This document shows positions 23,873-35,964 of a stretch of DNA of 64,000 nucleotides, piece by piece. Location: contig NC_135780.1 of the NCBI RefSeq assembly GCF_028453695.1, positions 9,114,001 through 9,178,000 of the forward strand, written 5' to 3'. Source of the DNA: Augochlora pura. Lineage: Eukaryota > Arthropoda > Insecta > Hymenoptera > Halictidae. A program made the translations under genes and the position numbers. Every line of letters starts with the position of its first letter. The stretch's first letter is position 1. Below the pieces are notes generated by a model. That model was not told the DNA's origin and ran no database searches. It was given only the letters and a program-made list of their open reading frames with translations.

Positions 23873-24600
23873 GGTCCAGTCGTAGCCGTTCTCCACGGTC
23901 TGACCAAAGCGCGACCCATTCCACTTCGGACGGTGACCCATATTCGATTATCTGGATGCATGCCATCCAGTCCCGTACGGCAAACTAATTGCCTCAAATT
24001 GGAAAACTTTCTCGGCCTATCCTACTCCCACTCTCACTCTCTGCCTCTTTCCGTCTCTCTCTCTTTCTCTCCCGCTTTCTCTCTCTATCCATCCGTCTGT
24101 CCATCTCCATCTCCGTCTCGCACCAGCTCGATCCCCCCCCGCCCCCGCGTTGTCAATCTCCCGTGCTATCCTCCTGTACTATCGCCATGCATGGGAATAC
24201 GGTCGTTCCTCGCGGAGCAATGGTCTTCAAACTTTCTCGAATCGCGTGGTACCCTCAAGTGGCTCTGCTCTCTGATTTCCTCGCAACGCAAGCGATTTCG
24301 GGAATTTTTGTCTGGCGGTCCGTGCGGAGTCTCAGTAATTCGCGGTGACCAGACCTGCTGATCTTTCCGCGAAATAGAACGTTTTTTTCTTGTTGATTCG
24401 AAGACGCAGAAGGTAATCGGAAGTTGTTCTTTTGTTTAATTATTTTTGTATGATTAAATTTAGTATGTTTTAAATTTGTTAGATATGTTTATGTTTTATT
24501 GTGCGGAAGTAAGGAATTTTTATTGAGTGTTACAAAAGTATTATATTATGTAATTATTATTTATGATGTACGTAATAAAAATGTAGTCATTTTGGATAGT
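23873..24600. other. Intron-like DNA without recognised gene
   Basis: Mixed composition with residual CT runs at 24030-24080. The 23875-24000 and 24180-24360 blocks have normal base balance and open frames, but no recognisable protein. Confidence 0.5.
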
Positions 24601-24629
24601 AACATATTATATATTAATGCTGATACTAA

Positions 24630-24930
24630 GAGGATATAATAGCTCATAATAATAATAATAATATTAATACCTAATAATACCTAAGAATGCCTAATAATAC
24701 CTAATAATACCTAAGAAGGCCTAATAATACCTAATAATATCTAATAATATCTAATATTATGTAATAATACCTACTAATAATAATTCTAGTACCTAACAAT
24801 ACCTAATGCCTAATAATACTTACTACTAATAATACTAGTACCTAATAATACCTACTATTTATTATTTAATACCTACTAATACCTACTAATACCTAATAAC
24901 ACAAATACCTACAGAACAATAAAAATACCT
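24630..24930. repeat. CTAATAATAC-type minisatellite
   Basis: About 300 bp of degenerate taatacctaataatacctaa units with a 10-bp basic period. No function seen. Confidence 0.88.
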
Positions 24931-25701
24931 ATATCAATAACTTCCCAAGAATCCCACAATTTTCCCCATTCTATCATAATACAACTACTAATAATTACAA
25001 TAATTTACCTTACACTGTACATACCAACAGAACACAACGAGACAAGCAAAACAATACCCCCAGCACAAGCAATACGGTACTCTAACTCCGTAGAATTTTA
25101 TGGAGCGTGCACCGAGCGCGATTAATACCGGCCCAGAAATCCCACGAGACACTCGACAATGTGTCTCGATCTCATTGAAAATTCCGTCTGGTCTTGCGGC
25201 CTCGAAGAATTGCCATGGATTCGGCGCCCCGTTAATCGCCCTCCCTAAACAATCCGACCCGTGGCTCGATTCACTCGATCGTCCAATCGTAGAAACTCCC
25301 GGTTCATTGTCCCGCGCGGCGAATATCATTGACCCCTGGGGGCTCGCGGATATATTCCGGAGGCCGCGGCATGCCCACGGAAAAAGAAATCATTTTCATA
25401 ATACCGCGGAAACGGCGTAACCGCCGTGAAATTACGTACACGCCGCGGTAAACCGGGTGTAACGAATTGTGTTAGGATTTACGACGTGCGAGACGGCTTA
25501 AAGAGTAATCGGTCTAATGAATCTTGATTCCCTCTTTTACTGCCTCCGTCGCGGAACCTTGCAATCGATAATCTAAAACGCGGGCATTGTTCGCGTTTCG
25601 GCCAATCATAAGCGAACTTTCATAATTATGAAGCGCGACAAGATTAAACTGTATGTTAGAAAATGTACGTTGTATCTTGAGGAAAGATATACTTTTTTTT
25701 T
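24931..25701. other. Intron-like DNA without recognised gene
   Basis: GC-rich block at 25090-25480. Frames on both strands overlap and none has a domain. Confidence 0.5.
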
Positions 25702-25949
25702 TTAACCCTTTGCAGTCGAGTGGTGACTCTGAGGCACCACTAAAATTATTCTATCACATTTAAAAATAATTTTTATACTAACAAAGTTTAGATTTGAAAA
25801 ATTGTTAACTGTAAAACTGTTGGCATGAGTCACAAGAATCAATTTCATATGGATAAAATACCAAATTTGTCACGTGAAATCAAACTACTATAAGCTAGAA
25901 AAATTATCTTGGATTTATAGTTAAAATGGCTTCGAGAGCAAAGAGTTAA
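25702..25949 (+). mobile_element. TTAA element A, copy at 25.7 kb
   Basis: TTAA on both sides; left end ccctttgcagtcgag, right end ttcgagagcaaagag (two changes). Palindrome TGGTGACTCTGAGGCACCA at 25721-25739, one mismatched pair, centre 25 bp inside the TTAA. Interior gaatcaatttcatatggata matches the other A copies. No coding capacity. Confidence 0.9.
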
Positions 25950-26019
25950 TATTTGTGAGAAATAGTTCGGTAATGTATAATTTATTGTTTCATTTAGTTG
26001 TCTAATATTATATGGTAAT

Positions 26020-26420
26020 ATTACTGTTGTTATTATTATGATATTATATTGTGCTCTACGGCGGTAATATTATACTGTAGTATAATATAATATAATAATA
26101 TTATATTGTCCTGTACTATGCTATACTATACTAAGATTATACTATGCTACGCTATAATGATATTATGCTATAGTGTACTACGCTATATTATAATAATATT
26201 ATGCTGTAGTATACTATGCTATATTATACTAGCATTATACTATGCTATATTATACTAGCATTATACTATGCTATATTATACTGGCGTTATACTATGCTAT
26301 ATTATACTAGAATTATACTATGCTACATTATACTAGCATTATACTATGCTATACGGTAGTTATATTATACCGTACAATACTAAACTAATAATATGTTATA
26401 CTATATGATACTAATATTAC
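26020..26420. repeat. 26-bp tandem repeat (ACTATGCTATATTATACTAGCATTAT type, degenerate)
   Basis: Units containing actatgctatattatactag recur with a 26-bp period (landmarks near 26239, 26265 and onward) in a tract of degenerate TATACTA repeats. Local tandem expansion. Confidence 0.85.
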
Positions 26421-26706
26421 TGTGTATAATAATCCTGAATTTATTTCTAAAATGCGTGTTGCAATTAAACTTCATATTTCGCAAGTACAAAAACCTGAAT
26501 ACGCATATTTCCATTTCACTCCTGAACAGACATGATTTCTTTCAGTTACAAAAATTATAATTAATAATTATATTCATTAAGATAGTACAGTCTTTCTAAT
26601 TAAATAATCCGATGCCTTACGAAAACAGACATCATCTTACACGCAAAAACAACTTATTATAGAGCAACGAACGAGAATAATACAGCAATAATTACCACAG
26701 AACGTT
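26421..26706. other. AT-rich spacer
   Basis: No feature recognised between the 26-bp array and element F. Confidence 0.5.
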
Positions 26707-26968
26707 TTAACCCTTTTAGTGCCGAAGGACGATATATCGGCCCGCTCTGCACTGGCGAAAACTGCCTTATACTTATACCTTTGTTATTTATGCAATTTCC
26801 AATGAATATAGAAAAATTGGTGTCACTGTTTCATTCTCAATTTCGTCCTTAATACACTTCTTTTTGAATTATGTAAATATTGCTTTTCGTTTCGTTTTTA
26901 TCAGCCTTTTTCCAAACCCTAATAAAACCGTGAAATTTGGCTTTTTCGCCCGGCACTAAGGGGATTAA
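26707..26968 (+). mobile_element. TTAA element F, intact copy
   Basis: TTAA flanks with ends CCCTTTTAGTGCCG and CGGCACTAAGGGG, 262 bp. The palindrome CGATATATCG is at 26730-26739, centre 24.5 bp inside the left TTAA. This copy contains the uninterrupted site atttcgtccttaatacactt. In the 54.3-kb copy a second element has been inserted at exactly that TTAA, which makes this a natural empty-site control. Confidence 0.92.
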
Positions 26969-28122
26969 TTACACCTTCAATAAATCCATAAAACAGAATT
27001 CTCATCGATCGCGTCCTTTCGACCAAAATTCCCCAGCGAACGAAACCGCAGAAAACTCCTCCGCAGAGCAACAATAAACGCGCTCCCCGCCGTTCGCTGT
27101 TCGCCGTTCGAAGCTAGGAGCCAGAGACCGAAAAGAAACGAGCGGTTCTGTTATTATTTTTCTACGGCAGCGGAATAAGCGTCCAGTAATTGCGAGATCG
27201 GGGTCAGGGAATTAATAATTCTCGCTCGGAGAGGATTGTTACCGGGGGACGCGGCGGTATAATTATGGTTAACCGAAATTTCTATATTCAACGACAGCCC
27301 GTGAAGTAACAGCCCAGGGGTCGCGGGAGACGTTGTTAACTTTAATAGCAAAATTATGGTCGGATTAAGCCCGAACTCCAACGCGGCGGGACGAGGCGGG
27401 ACCGACGCGACTCGGCTTGGCGCGGCGGCCCGCTACGGCCTTTCCCGCGTTTCGCACCTCGGCCCCTCTCTCTCTCTCTCTCTCTCTCCCTCTCTCTATC
27501 TCTCCCTCGGTCGCCGCGATACTTTTTATTAAAACGGCAATTCCGTTCCGCGCCGCGGCGGAATAAAGTGGATGGCTTCCTTCGCAACGCAGTAAAGAGG
27601 TTTATTAGCCCCGTAACTCCTTCAAACTTCCGGCGACCAGCCGCTTTTCCGCCTCTTTTCCGCTCCCGCGCCCCCTTTCGCCCGCGGTGCCCACGGCTGC
27701 CGCGCGCGGCCGCAATTTTCCGCGCGGCGTTTTACGCGCCGCGGGTGGCCAACCAAGCCTCCCCTCCTCCTCCTTCCCGGGCCGCCGCATTGTAATTCGA
27801 GTATTATTCGTTTAACCGCGATAAGCCGGTAATTGCGAAATTGCGGCACCTGTTGTCGGTGAACGGCGCTCCGTCGCTAGACGCCGCCGCCGCTTTCGAA
27901 CGCGAGACGCTCGGACGCGGAGCGGTATGCCGTTGCCTGACCCGAATCCCCAGGCTTTTTATCGGCCGCGTTGCTTTAGTTTCCAAGCAGTTCCTTCGTT
28001 CCTTCGTTCCTTCGTTCGGTCGGTCGGTGTTTCTCGACCACCGTTGACGCTTGTTCCTATCCAACACCGACCGACAACGCGGTTTATTCCACCGGTGAAC
28101 CTGCCCTCCCAATGGAACGCGT
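26969..28122. other. GC-rich intron-like block
   Basis: GC-rich with a (CT)n run at 27469-27488 and short tandem ccttcgtt and cggt repeats at 27991-28027. Overlapping frames on both strands have arginine/proline-rich, domain-free translations. No gene called. Confidence 0.5.
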
Positions 28123-28276
28123 TTAACCCTTTCGGCACGAGCACTCTTTCCGCTGTGACACTCTCGCTGTACGAGGCCCCGCGCCGAAAATTGCCGCCGC
28201 ACATGATGAGTCCTCCTTTATAAGAAGATATTTCCTAAGCGTTAAATAAAAACTGTGCTTAATAAAAGGACATTTT

Positions 28277-28863
28277 TTAACCCTTTCCTTACGGCAGTCC
28301 GCTCCGCCGGAGTGACGCCTCTGTACGGGTCACCGCGCCGCGAAGTGTACACTTTGCTCGTCAGTAGTCTTCGATATTCGGATTAACGTTTTTCAACGCC
28401 ACTTTGTGATTGACTTGTATGTACACTCTTTTAACCCTCTTAGTACCGGCCAAATAAGTCTGTATCTGAGCGAAATGTTTAAAACTCGTTTGACGAAGTT
28501 TGATAAAGTTTCGGAACGAAATTGCAAGAATTTTGAAAAGCCTGATAAATAACAAGTTCAAAAAGGGAGAAGAAATAGGGAATGAAATTGTTGTTTAATA
28601 AAAATAATTAAGAAAACTATCTTGTCAATAATAGCCAACGACGATATATCGTCGTTCGGTACTAAGAGGGTTAAGAACTACATAACAACTATTACATCGT
28701 ATTATAGGGAAAACATATCGATTAGAGTCAACAGTTGATTATACGTCGACTTATACATTCAACAAATAGGTCGTCACGCGTTCGCCGCCTATAGTCGGCA
28801 CCCGTACCCACGGGTCGTCGCGCGTACGCCGCCTATAGGCGGCACCCGTAATGAAAGGGTTAA
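28277..28863 (-). mobile_element. TTAA element L, middle layer of the nest
   Basis: Ends TTAACCCTTTCCTTACGG and CCCGTAATGAAAGGGTTAA. The right end holds GCCTATAGTC (28787) and GCCGCCTATAGGCGGC (centre 28835.5), 44 bp apart and 24.5 bp from the TTAA. Each is preceded by ggtcgtc and followed by ggcacccgta. Its left end (ccttacggcagt) resembles element B (cactacggcagt), so L and B are related families. F' is inserted inside it. Confidence 0.85.
28431..28674 (-). mobile_element. TTAA element F', inner layer of the nest
   Basis: Ends TTAACCCTCTTAGTACCG and CGGTACTAAGAGGGTTAA, a perfect 14-bp inverted repeat inside TTAA; 244 bp. The 20-bp perfect palindrome AACGACGATATATCGTCGTT is at 28637-28656, centre 24.5 bp from the right TTAA. 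Sequence of ends and palindrome core are related to family F. As the innermost layer with perfect ends it is the youngest insertion of the three. Confidence 0.92.
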
Positions 28864-29047
28864 CAATAGTGTTGCTTGTAGCTTAAGAGATACTCAGAGG
28901 TACTTATATAAAATGTTAAGAGTTATTTCTATAAAATTCTGTTATTTGTACCGGCCGTCGCACGGTCGTCGGATATATCCGGCGCTCGTCCACAGCGGTC
29001 GTCGCGTGGACGCCGGATATATCCGGCGCTCGTACCGAAAGGGTTAA

Positions 29048-30042
29048 CGTTGCCGCGGTATGAGACCTCCACGCTCGGTTTACACGGATTAGCTCGCGCC
29101 CTGGCGCACGGGATTTGCCGCTACGCGCGCGGAACTCGCGGCCCGCGTTTTTAAATCATTGTTATTGTTTGGAGAAGTTGCTGTATTTTAGTGACGACAC
29201 TATTTAAGGCGTGACTCTTGTTTGACGTTTGTTGTAATCTTTGCTTGGTTTTCGTGTGTTTTGCTTTTTACCGTTTTGTTCTTCTAAGCTGTCCGTATAA
29301 TTAATTAGGTAGAGGGGTTCTAGAAGAGTTGTGGTACATGTAATTTATAATCTGGAAATTTTTAACTATTTGGAAAATTGATTGAGGGAGGAATATTGTT
29401 GAGGGGTTATTGTTGAGATTTTCTGTTTGCATTGTAGCTTGGAATTATAGTTAGTAGAATTGCTAGCCAGTATTGGAATTATAGCTAGTAGTATTACTAT
29501 CTAGTATTGGAATTATAGCTTATAGAACTATAACTTATAGAACTACACTATACTTAAAACAATGCATTGCATCTATAACATAATAACTATAAACATCCTA
29601 TTACAACCATTAATTACACTCACGACCATTGCTTTAAAAAGAAGATACACTAAATCTGACGATGATCCCCCTAACATCTCACTTCGCCTATTTATCTAAC
29701 CCATAAAACGCAGCACCTGTATTCCGATCCATCTCATTATTCCACCGATTATTATTTCTCCGTTTCGAATTCACAAAGAGGAGCCCCGGTACTTTTCACA
29801 GACGGCGTACGGCCTCGTCGGAGTTGGCGAACCGGTAACAAGCGCACGCAATCGCATAAATTATCCGACGAACGCGTCGAACCTGTTAACTACCGATTCG
29901 ATTCAACTCCGGCTCCCGTACGGTCTCGCATCGCGTGACTTTTCCGCGTTTTACGCGGCCACGGAACCGGCGGAGTAGCTTCTGTTGCACGGCGGTTTCG
30001 TTAACGGAGTATCGGCCAGAAATAATTACGGACGGATGGATG

Positions 30043-30083
<41 letters not shown>

Positions 30084-30229
30084 ACGGTCGAACATCGAAA
30101 ACACTTCCTCGATCGATCCTCTCCCGATCCTGGATTAAACGAAAGCCTTGTCTACCAAATAGCGTAATCACGTTGGATACCATTGGAAAGATTGCTTCGA
30201 TTCGTAAAAAGTTTTATAGTCGCTGTTAA
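29048..30229. other. Intron-like DNA without recognised gene
   Basis: Mixed composition. A (CT)n microsatellite of about 22 units occupies 30038-30081 and produces artefactual frames on both strands. No other feature. Confidence 0.5.
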
Positions 30230-30705
30230 TATTATTGTGTTAATACTATAGTGTTAATATTATTGTATCGATATTATTGTATTAATATTACTTTATTAAT
30301 AAAATTGTTTTCATATTATTGTATCGATATTATTGTATTAATATTACTGTATTGATATTATTGTTTTGATATTACTGTATCGATATTATTGTTTTAATAT
30401 TACTGTATCGATGTTATTCTATTAATATTATTAAATTAATACTATAGTGTTAATATTACTCTATCAATACTGTTATGTTAATATTATTGTATCAATATCG
30501 CCGTATTAATATTATTGCACTAATATTATTGTATCAACATTATTACATTAATATCACTGTGTAACTATAGTTGTGTTAATATTATTGCATTAATATCACC
30601 GTAATAATACTATTGCACTAATACTATTGTGTTAATATTATCGATATCAATATTGCCATATTAATATCATGGTATATTATATAACATCAATACAGTAGCA
30701 TTAAC
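30230..30705. repeat. TTAATATTATTG-type minisatellite (source copy)
   Basis: About 475 bp of degenerate 12-bp units (ttaatattattg, tcgatattattg). Its last 270 bp (30436-30705) recur almost unchanged at 31909-32178. Confidence 0.88.
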
Positions 30706-31908
30706 AATTAATGTCCACCAGAACAAATTACTCGCCACGTTTCAATCCAATTAATTAACATTACACAGCAAACCAATTTATCAAAATTATATTTTCCACA
30801 TGCCACGACAAAATTGAATACCCACAATTGTTATTAACCACAAGGGTTTGCAAACTGCAATTAACTACCCAAAAGATCCTCAAATTCCCATGATTTCGTA
30901 GGAAAATGATCGAGCCGCCGGAATCGAAGAATTATCCACCGTGTTTCCGTTCGTTTCATCCGGCAGCTCTCTGCGCGTTGGTTCCGCGGCAGGTCCCGTC
31001 AAACATCCCCCGAAAAAGAAAAAAAAGAAAACACGACGTCAGTACTTAACCCGTCGGCCTTATAATTCAGGCTCGACCGCCGCGCCGCGGCCGGCCCGAT
31101 TAAGCCGAGCAACAGGAAATATATCGCGTTCTCTGTCAGATTAATCCTGATCCGGGGTTCGCGGGCTCCGCGGAAGCAGAAAAAGGAAGCGGGCGCGGCG
31201 AGCTTTAATTCGCAGACGGGACGCTGGCTAAGATAAAGTCCAGATTAAGAAAACTCGCCGGATATTGCCAGGCTAATATACGAGTGGCTCTCGTCTCGGA
31301 ATTATTTCCATTTTTTCCGCCGGTTCCGCTGTCCCTATTTTCGTCGTCCGTTCGTCCCTCTTTCTCCACCTCCTCCTTTTCTTCCTCCTCCTCCTTTTTC
31401 TCTCTCGCCATCGCCTCCTCGTATTTTCTTTCTTTTTTCATTGTTGGCTCGTTGTTTTTCGGCGCAGCTGCGTTTTCCCGGGGGGGTTTCGCGCGCCGAT
31501 GGTCCGAGCATAGGCGCAGCAACGTTTTCGAGCCGACGGTTACGCTATTTCTTGATTACGCTGTTCCAAAGGTGGTCTGGCGACCGCCACACGTTAAGTG
31601 GCTCACGGGAACGACGCTGTTCAGAGGTATCCGTTTAAGCGGCACGTGAAAAATGCGCGCGGAAAAAGGGAAATCATATTACGCCGCGGATGAAAGCCGC
31701 GGCCGGGGAACCTCTCTCTCTCTCCCTCTTTCTCTCTGTCTCTCTGTCCGACCATTTTCCGTACGACGGACCTTCGCTCTTTGAGAAAGGAGCCGGCTGG
31801 TCCGACCGGGCCCTTCTCGCGAATAAAATGGCGCCGCGCGTTATTTCGACATTTTGAGGGGATGTAATTTCGAAATGATTTACTTAGGAATAATAATAAT
31901 AATGATTA
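30706..31908. other. Intron-like DNA between the two minisatellite copies
   Basis: AT-rich to 30890, then GC-rich, with CT-rich DNA at 31350-31440 and a (CT)n-like stretch at 31712-31747. Serine-rich and glutamate-rich frames through 31284-31520 are low-complexity artefacts. No gene. Confidence 0.5.
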
Positions 31909-32178
31909 TTAATACTATAGTGTTAATATTACTCTATCAATACTGTTATGTTAATATTATTGTATCAATATCGCCGTATTAATATTATTGCACTAATAAT
32001 ATTGTATCAACATTATTACATTAATATCACTGTGTAACTATAATTGTGTTAATATTATTGCATTAATATCACCGTATTAATATTATTGCACTAATACTAT
32101 TGTGTTAATATTATCGATATCAATATTGCCATATTAATATCATTGTATATTATATAACATCAATACAGTAGCATTAAT
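31909..32178. repeat. Displaced duplicate of 30436-30705
   Basis: 270 bp aligned without gaps at a constant offset of 1473 bp (for example actatagtg at 30441 and 31914, tacagtagca at 30691 and 32164), with about five substitutions. Because the minisatellite is degenerate, such identity cannot arise by independent expansion. It is a recent duplication of one segment. The right border continues into (TAA)n and (GAT)n DNA to about 32232. Confidence 0.92.
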
Positions 32179-32451
32179 AATAATAATAATGATGATGATA
32201 ATAATAATGATTATTATTAGTATTATTATATAAGATTTATGTTATTGTTAGAAGAGTGGTTCGAAAGGGAAATGTAGCGAAATGAATCAAATTTTCTATG
32301 ATAAGTATGCTGCGGATATATCGGGTGTTCTTGAAATAGGTGATTAAATTCTGGTATCATATTCTGCAACGTTTAAGAAATTTTAAATATGAAAATGATA
32401 TATTTTATGGTTTTGATAATTAATTGGCTGTGTTTGACGATCACACAATTT

Positions 32452-32545
32452 GTGGAGAAGTGGTAGGGTTTTGTGTCCGGTAGTATACTCGTCATGAGTA
32501 AAAAGTAGCAATTGTTGACCATTTAAAGTGTAATTCTAGCAAAAA
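32452..32545 (+). mobile_element. Fragment of TTAA element H
   Basis: Contains ggagaagtggtagggttttg, tagtatactcgtcatgagta and gttgaccatttaaagtgtaa. These align in order with positions about 7192-7275 of H copy 1. Ends and the full palindrome are lost. Old fragment. Confidence 0.65.
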
Positions 32546-32599
32546 TGGAAGGAGATAAGTATCTTCGATTTTCCTATGATTTTTAAGCTTTGTGAAATT

Positions 32600-32890
32600 T
32601 TTATAGTGAGAATCAATTAGGGGAGGTTAACCTAGAGATTTCAGACTTCCGAACAAGCTAAGCCACATTGTTGTACGATTTTTTTTAAGGAAACTGCGTT
32701 AAATCGAATTTACAGAATTTGCAACATTGTTGAAAGGGGGTAAGGACCGTCGCAATTCTTAAAATTTTTCACCTAATCGAATTTTCATAGCAAGAATTAA
32801 GTAGGCCAAATCGAAGCAGAAATTTCACTCTTTAAATCATGCTAACCTACGTTATGTTACAATTTTTTCTAACAAAATTGCAATGTATTG
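32600..32890. repeat. Imperfect direct repeat, about 186-bp period
   Basis: gagaatcaattagg (32604) and caagaattaagtagg (32791) start two loosely similar segments. Each contains a taacct motif and a T-rich stretch followed by aactgcgtt or aattgcaat. Divergent; the relation is tentative. Confidence 0.4.
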
Positions 32891-33959
32891 ATATTATATT
32901 ATCGACGCTTTTCTTACCAGGCTGCTGATTATTATACCACTTTCTTATGATAATAAAAAAATATAAATATATTAATAAATTTTAACAAGTAATATTATAT
33001 GTTAATAAATTTTAAAATTAATATTATAAATTAAAAAACAATCGCAAGATTGACGTTTTATGATACCACGGAAAAAAATTGAACAGAAATAAATTATAAA
33101 CGAGTCCGTTGGTAAGAGTGAAAGCATAATCAAGCGCTGGTATTTACCGATCATGTATCTCTCTCTTGCTCATTATGGCGCGGAGGAGACGACTATCGAA
33201 CACGGTTTATCGAAGTTGAACGAACCGACGGAGTTGCGACGGTTTGAATGTTTCAAATGCCCGACGCAAGGCGCGGCGAACTTTAAACGCGTTTTTCTCG
33301 AAACTAAGTTTCCCGACAGTGTTCCACGGTTTTCCCGGCGAACTAGTCGACCGATTGCTCTTCCTTTTATAATGCACATTCGGAACATCTGTCGCTATCG
33401 TACCCGCCGGCATCGAATCGATATTTTCCGAAGTTCGATATTTTTTCTTTTTTCTATTTCTCGTCGTAGCTCGCAGAAAACCGCGGACGAAGAGCGCGTT
33501 TCTGACTTCGACTGGAAAAAGATTTTTTAATTTATGACAGCTACGCGTGAGTCGCTGTCGCCGGAATTCCAAAATTGCTCCGAAACGGTATAAAAGAGAA
33601 ACGAAACGAGGAAATAGCGTGGATAAACGAGAAGGAATAATGCTGTGCGAAAATCCAGTAACGGAGCGACGAATGAAGATAGGGACAATTAACGCGATGT
33701 GTGAAGAAGAACGAGTAAAAATATCGTAAAAGATGTTGAAACGTAATTGAAGTATAATGGAGGATGATAAAGCGAGAGCGAGGTGGAAGAATGTCGAATG
33801 AAAATGGGAGAAATTAGTGCTGTGAGAAAGTGGGGGGAAAAAATGATGTTTAGAAATGAGGTAGAAGGGTAGAGCACAAAAACAATAATACGGTAATAAT
33901 AATAATAATGCGTAAAATAAGTGTAAGAAGTATGCTTTTGGGAGTTCTTACTTTTTAAC
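32891..33959. other. Intron-like DNA without recognised gene
   Basis: AT-rich to 33140, more GC-rich at 33170-33700. The open frames on both strands at 33153-33570 overlap and have no domain; no splice evidence supports them. Confidence 0.5.
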
Positions 33960-34447
33960 AAGAATATTTGTGATATATGTAAGAATGTAGGATATAGAAT
34001 ATATGTATAGAATATAAGATATAGAATCTAGAATATGAAATATAGAATCTAGAGTATACAAAATAGAATATAAAATATAGAATATAGAGTATACAATATA
34101 GAATATAAAATATAGAATATAGTGCATACAATATAGAATATAAAATATAGAATCTAGAGTATAGAAAATAGAACATAAGATATACAATATAGAGTAGACA
34201 ATATAGAATATAAAATATAGAATCTAGAGTATAGAAAATAGAATATAAAATATAGAATCTAGAGTATAGAAAATAGAATATAAAATATAGATTATAGAGC
34301 ATACAATATAGAATATAAAATATACAATGTAAAATATAGAATATAGAGTATACAATGTAGAATATAAAATATGGGATATAGAATATAGAATATAGAATAT
34401 AGAATATAGAATATAGAATATAGAATATAGAATACAGAATACAGAGC
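33960..34447. repeat. AATATAGAATATA-type minisatellite
   Basis: Nearly 490 bp of gaatataaaatatagaatct/agagtatagaaaatagaata units on a basic period of about 7-8 bp with longer higher-order units, ending in about nine perfect tagaata heptamers at 34375-34432. Tyr/Ile/Phe frames through it are artefacts. Confidence 0.9.
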
Positions 34448-35314
34448 ATAATATATCGTGTAATATGAACGCGCTTCGAGAATAAAAATACTGAATAGTC
34501 TAGGATAAAATTGAAGAAGCTCGAATAAAATGTGCTCACGTTTCATTCTACGGCGTGAGATACTTAATTTCAGTGACTTTATTTCACAGCGAAATCACTG
34601 TTCCGGGCAAAGAGCACAAAGGCTCGGGAGCGGGGTACGTCGGATAGACACCGTTCCCCCGACCGAGAAATCGAAAGTGTGCGCGGAGCAAAAGTGCATT
34701 TATGCAATCAGCGAGACGACAGCTACGCCGTCAAATTGTCAGCCTTGTTACGGTGCGAAACGGTCTATGGAAACGGCCATTCGCGTCTCTGCCTCCTCCT
34801 CCCCCCATTATACCGCTCGCGCGAACACATTTGCCGCACACAGGGAGAAACTTGCGCGTTTCCCTCGGTCTCGTTTTATTTATTTTTTTTTCCTTCTCCG
34901 CGCCCCTTTTTGTTACGCACCCGCGCATCGATATGTTGCCGCGAGGCCGGTCGGCATAATTTTCTGCGAAACTTCTCAATAATTCATGGCTCGTCTCTCA
35001 GGCCCGTGGCGCTAGATTTCCATGGCCCGCGGAGTCTATGAACGCGAGAATGCGCTTGTAGCGTCCGTTGCTGGAAAGATGGCAGAGAGGAGAATGTGGG
35101 ACCGATTATCGCGAAGTGAACTATGTTGAAATACTCGCATCAGGCTCCTTATTTTCAGGGAACAGGGGATTCGAGACTGGCCGATCGTAAAGAAACAATG
35201 TCTCCGACTCCCATCACTGTCTCGCTGCCCCATGGTCTCTTCTTAGTCTCTTTTATTTCATTTTCATTCTAGACTTCTCATTATTATTAAGTAAATTACA
35301 CGCCGAACAAGAGG
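34448..35314. other. Intron-like DNA without recognised gene
   Basis: GC-rich at 34590-35230. Several overlapping frames, none with a domain. Nothing else recognised. Confidence 0.5.
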
Positions 35315-35529
35315 TTAACCCCTTGTCGTACCATTCTCTTTGCAATAACTATGATTAGAATTTTTCCGGTCGCGCTAATTTATTAGAAAAAAAAAGATTT
35401 TTATAATTATTGTGTACTTGCATCTACTGGAATGTTTAAATATTGGTGACAAGAGAATAAAATTTGATTCGTATTTAAAGGAATATCTCAATCACGAATT
35501 TGACTCGTCAAAGTACAGAAAGGGGTGAA
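35315..35529 (-). mobile_element. TTAA element P, most complete copy
   Basis: Left end TTAACCCCTTGTCGTACC, right end gtacagaaaggggtgaa (the right TTAA mutated to TTCA on the other strand). The degenerate palindrome tcacgaatttgactcgtcaa (35492-35511) is centred 24.5 bp inside the right end. The interior aligns with 18227-18376 reversed. 215 bp, no coding capacity. Confidence 0.78.
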
Positions 35530-35771
35530 TCCCTTATAATAACGAATCAGACTTGTTGTGAAGATTTTATGAACGATCTACTAAATATGACTATTATTAA
35601 TTCCTTCTACATCGAAGTAAAAATAAATTCTTCTGTCTTCAAAGTGTAGAGACGAAGGTAAATAAAGACAGTTCAGAAAACAAAAATTGTCTGGTCCTAA
35701 TAGGAAAATTATTAAGTACGAATAAATGTTAATCGTCGTAGCATGAAAGGTGTGACAGTGCAAAGGGTTAA
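35530..35771 (-). mobile_element. TTAA element E, partial
   Basis: Ends cagtgcaaagggttaa at 35768-35771. Its reverse complement (cctttcatgctacg, aacatttattcg, gacaatttttgttttctgaa, agacagaagaatttatt) aligns with 63652-63818. The other end is not defined; P may have inserted into it. No palindrome near the visible end. Confidence 0.7.
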
Positions 35772-35964
35772 GTAAAGCAGCGACTTGCTCTTCTCGTCGA
35801 TTAATATATCCGTATTTACCAAAAGAAATGATTTTCAAGAGGTCATAAACAAGTAGAGGCTACTAATTTGCATATCAGGCATAACAAACATTGTCCAGTC
35901 AATAAACAACTAATAATTAATTAATATGTACATTCGATTAATACGTCCTACTTCACCATCCACT

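Larger units (their letters stand above)
28123..29047 (-). mobile_element. TTAA element G, outer layer of a three-layer nest
   Basis: Ends TTAACCCTTTCGGCACGAGC and GCTCGTACCGAAAGGGTTAA. Without its inserts it would be about 340 bp. Two palindromes lie at the right end: one at 28971-28980 (core GGATATATCC) and CGCCGGATATATCCGGCG at 29011-29028. Their cores start 44 bp apart and the outer one is centred 24.5 bp from the TTAA. Element L is inserted at its internal TTAA (28277). A closely similar right end is reused in the chimeric element at 43440-43681. Confidence 0.85.

Noticed and set aside
22932..24361. A 317-codon and a 269-codon hydrophobic frame
   Set aside because: Both lie mostly in the second polypyrimidine tract and overlap in different phases; no domain is visible in the non-repetitive tail.
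33955..34539. 194-codon Tyr/Ile/Phe-rich minus-strand frame
   Set aside because: It is the translation of a tagaata-type minisatellite.
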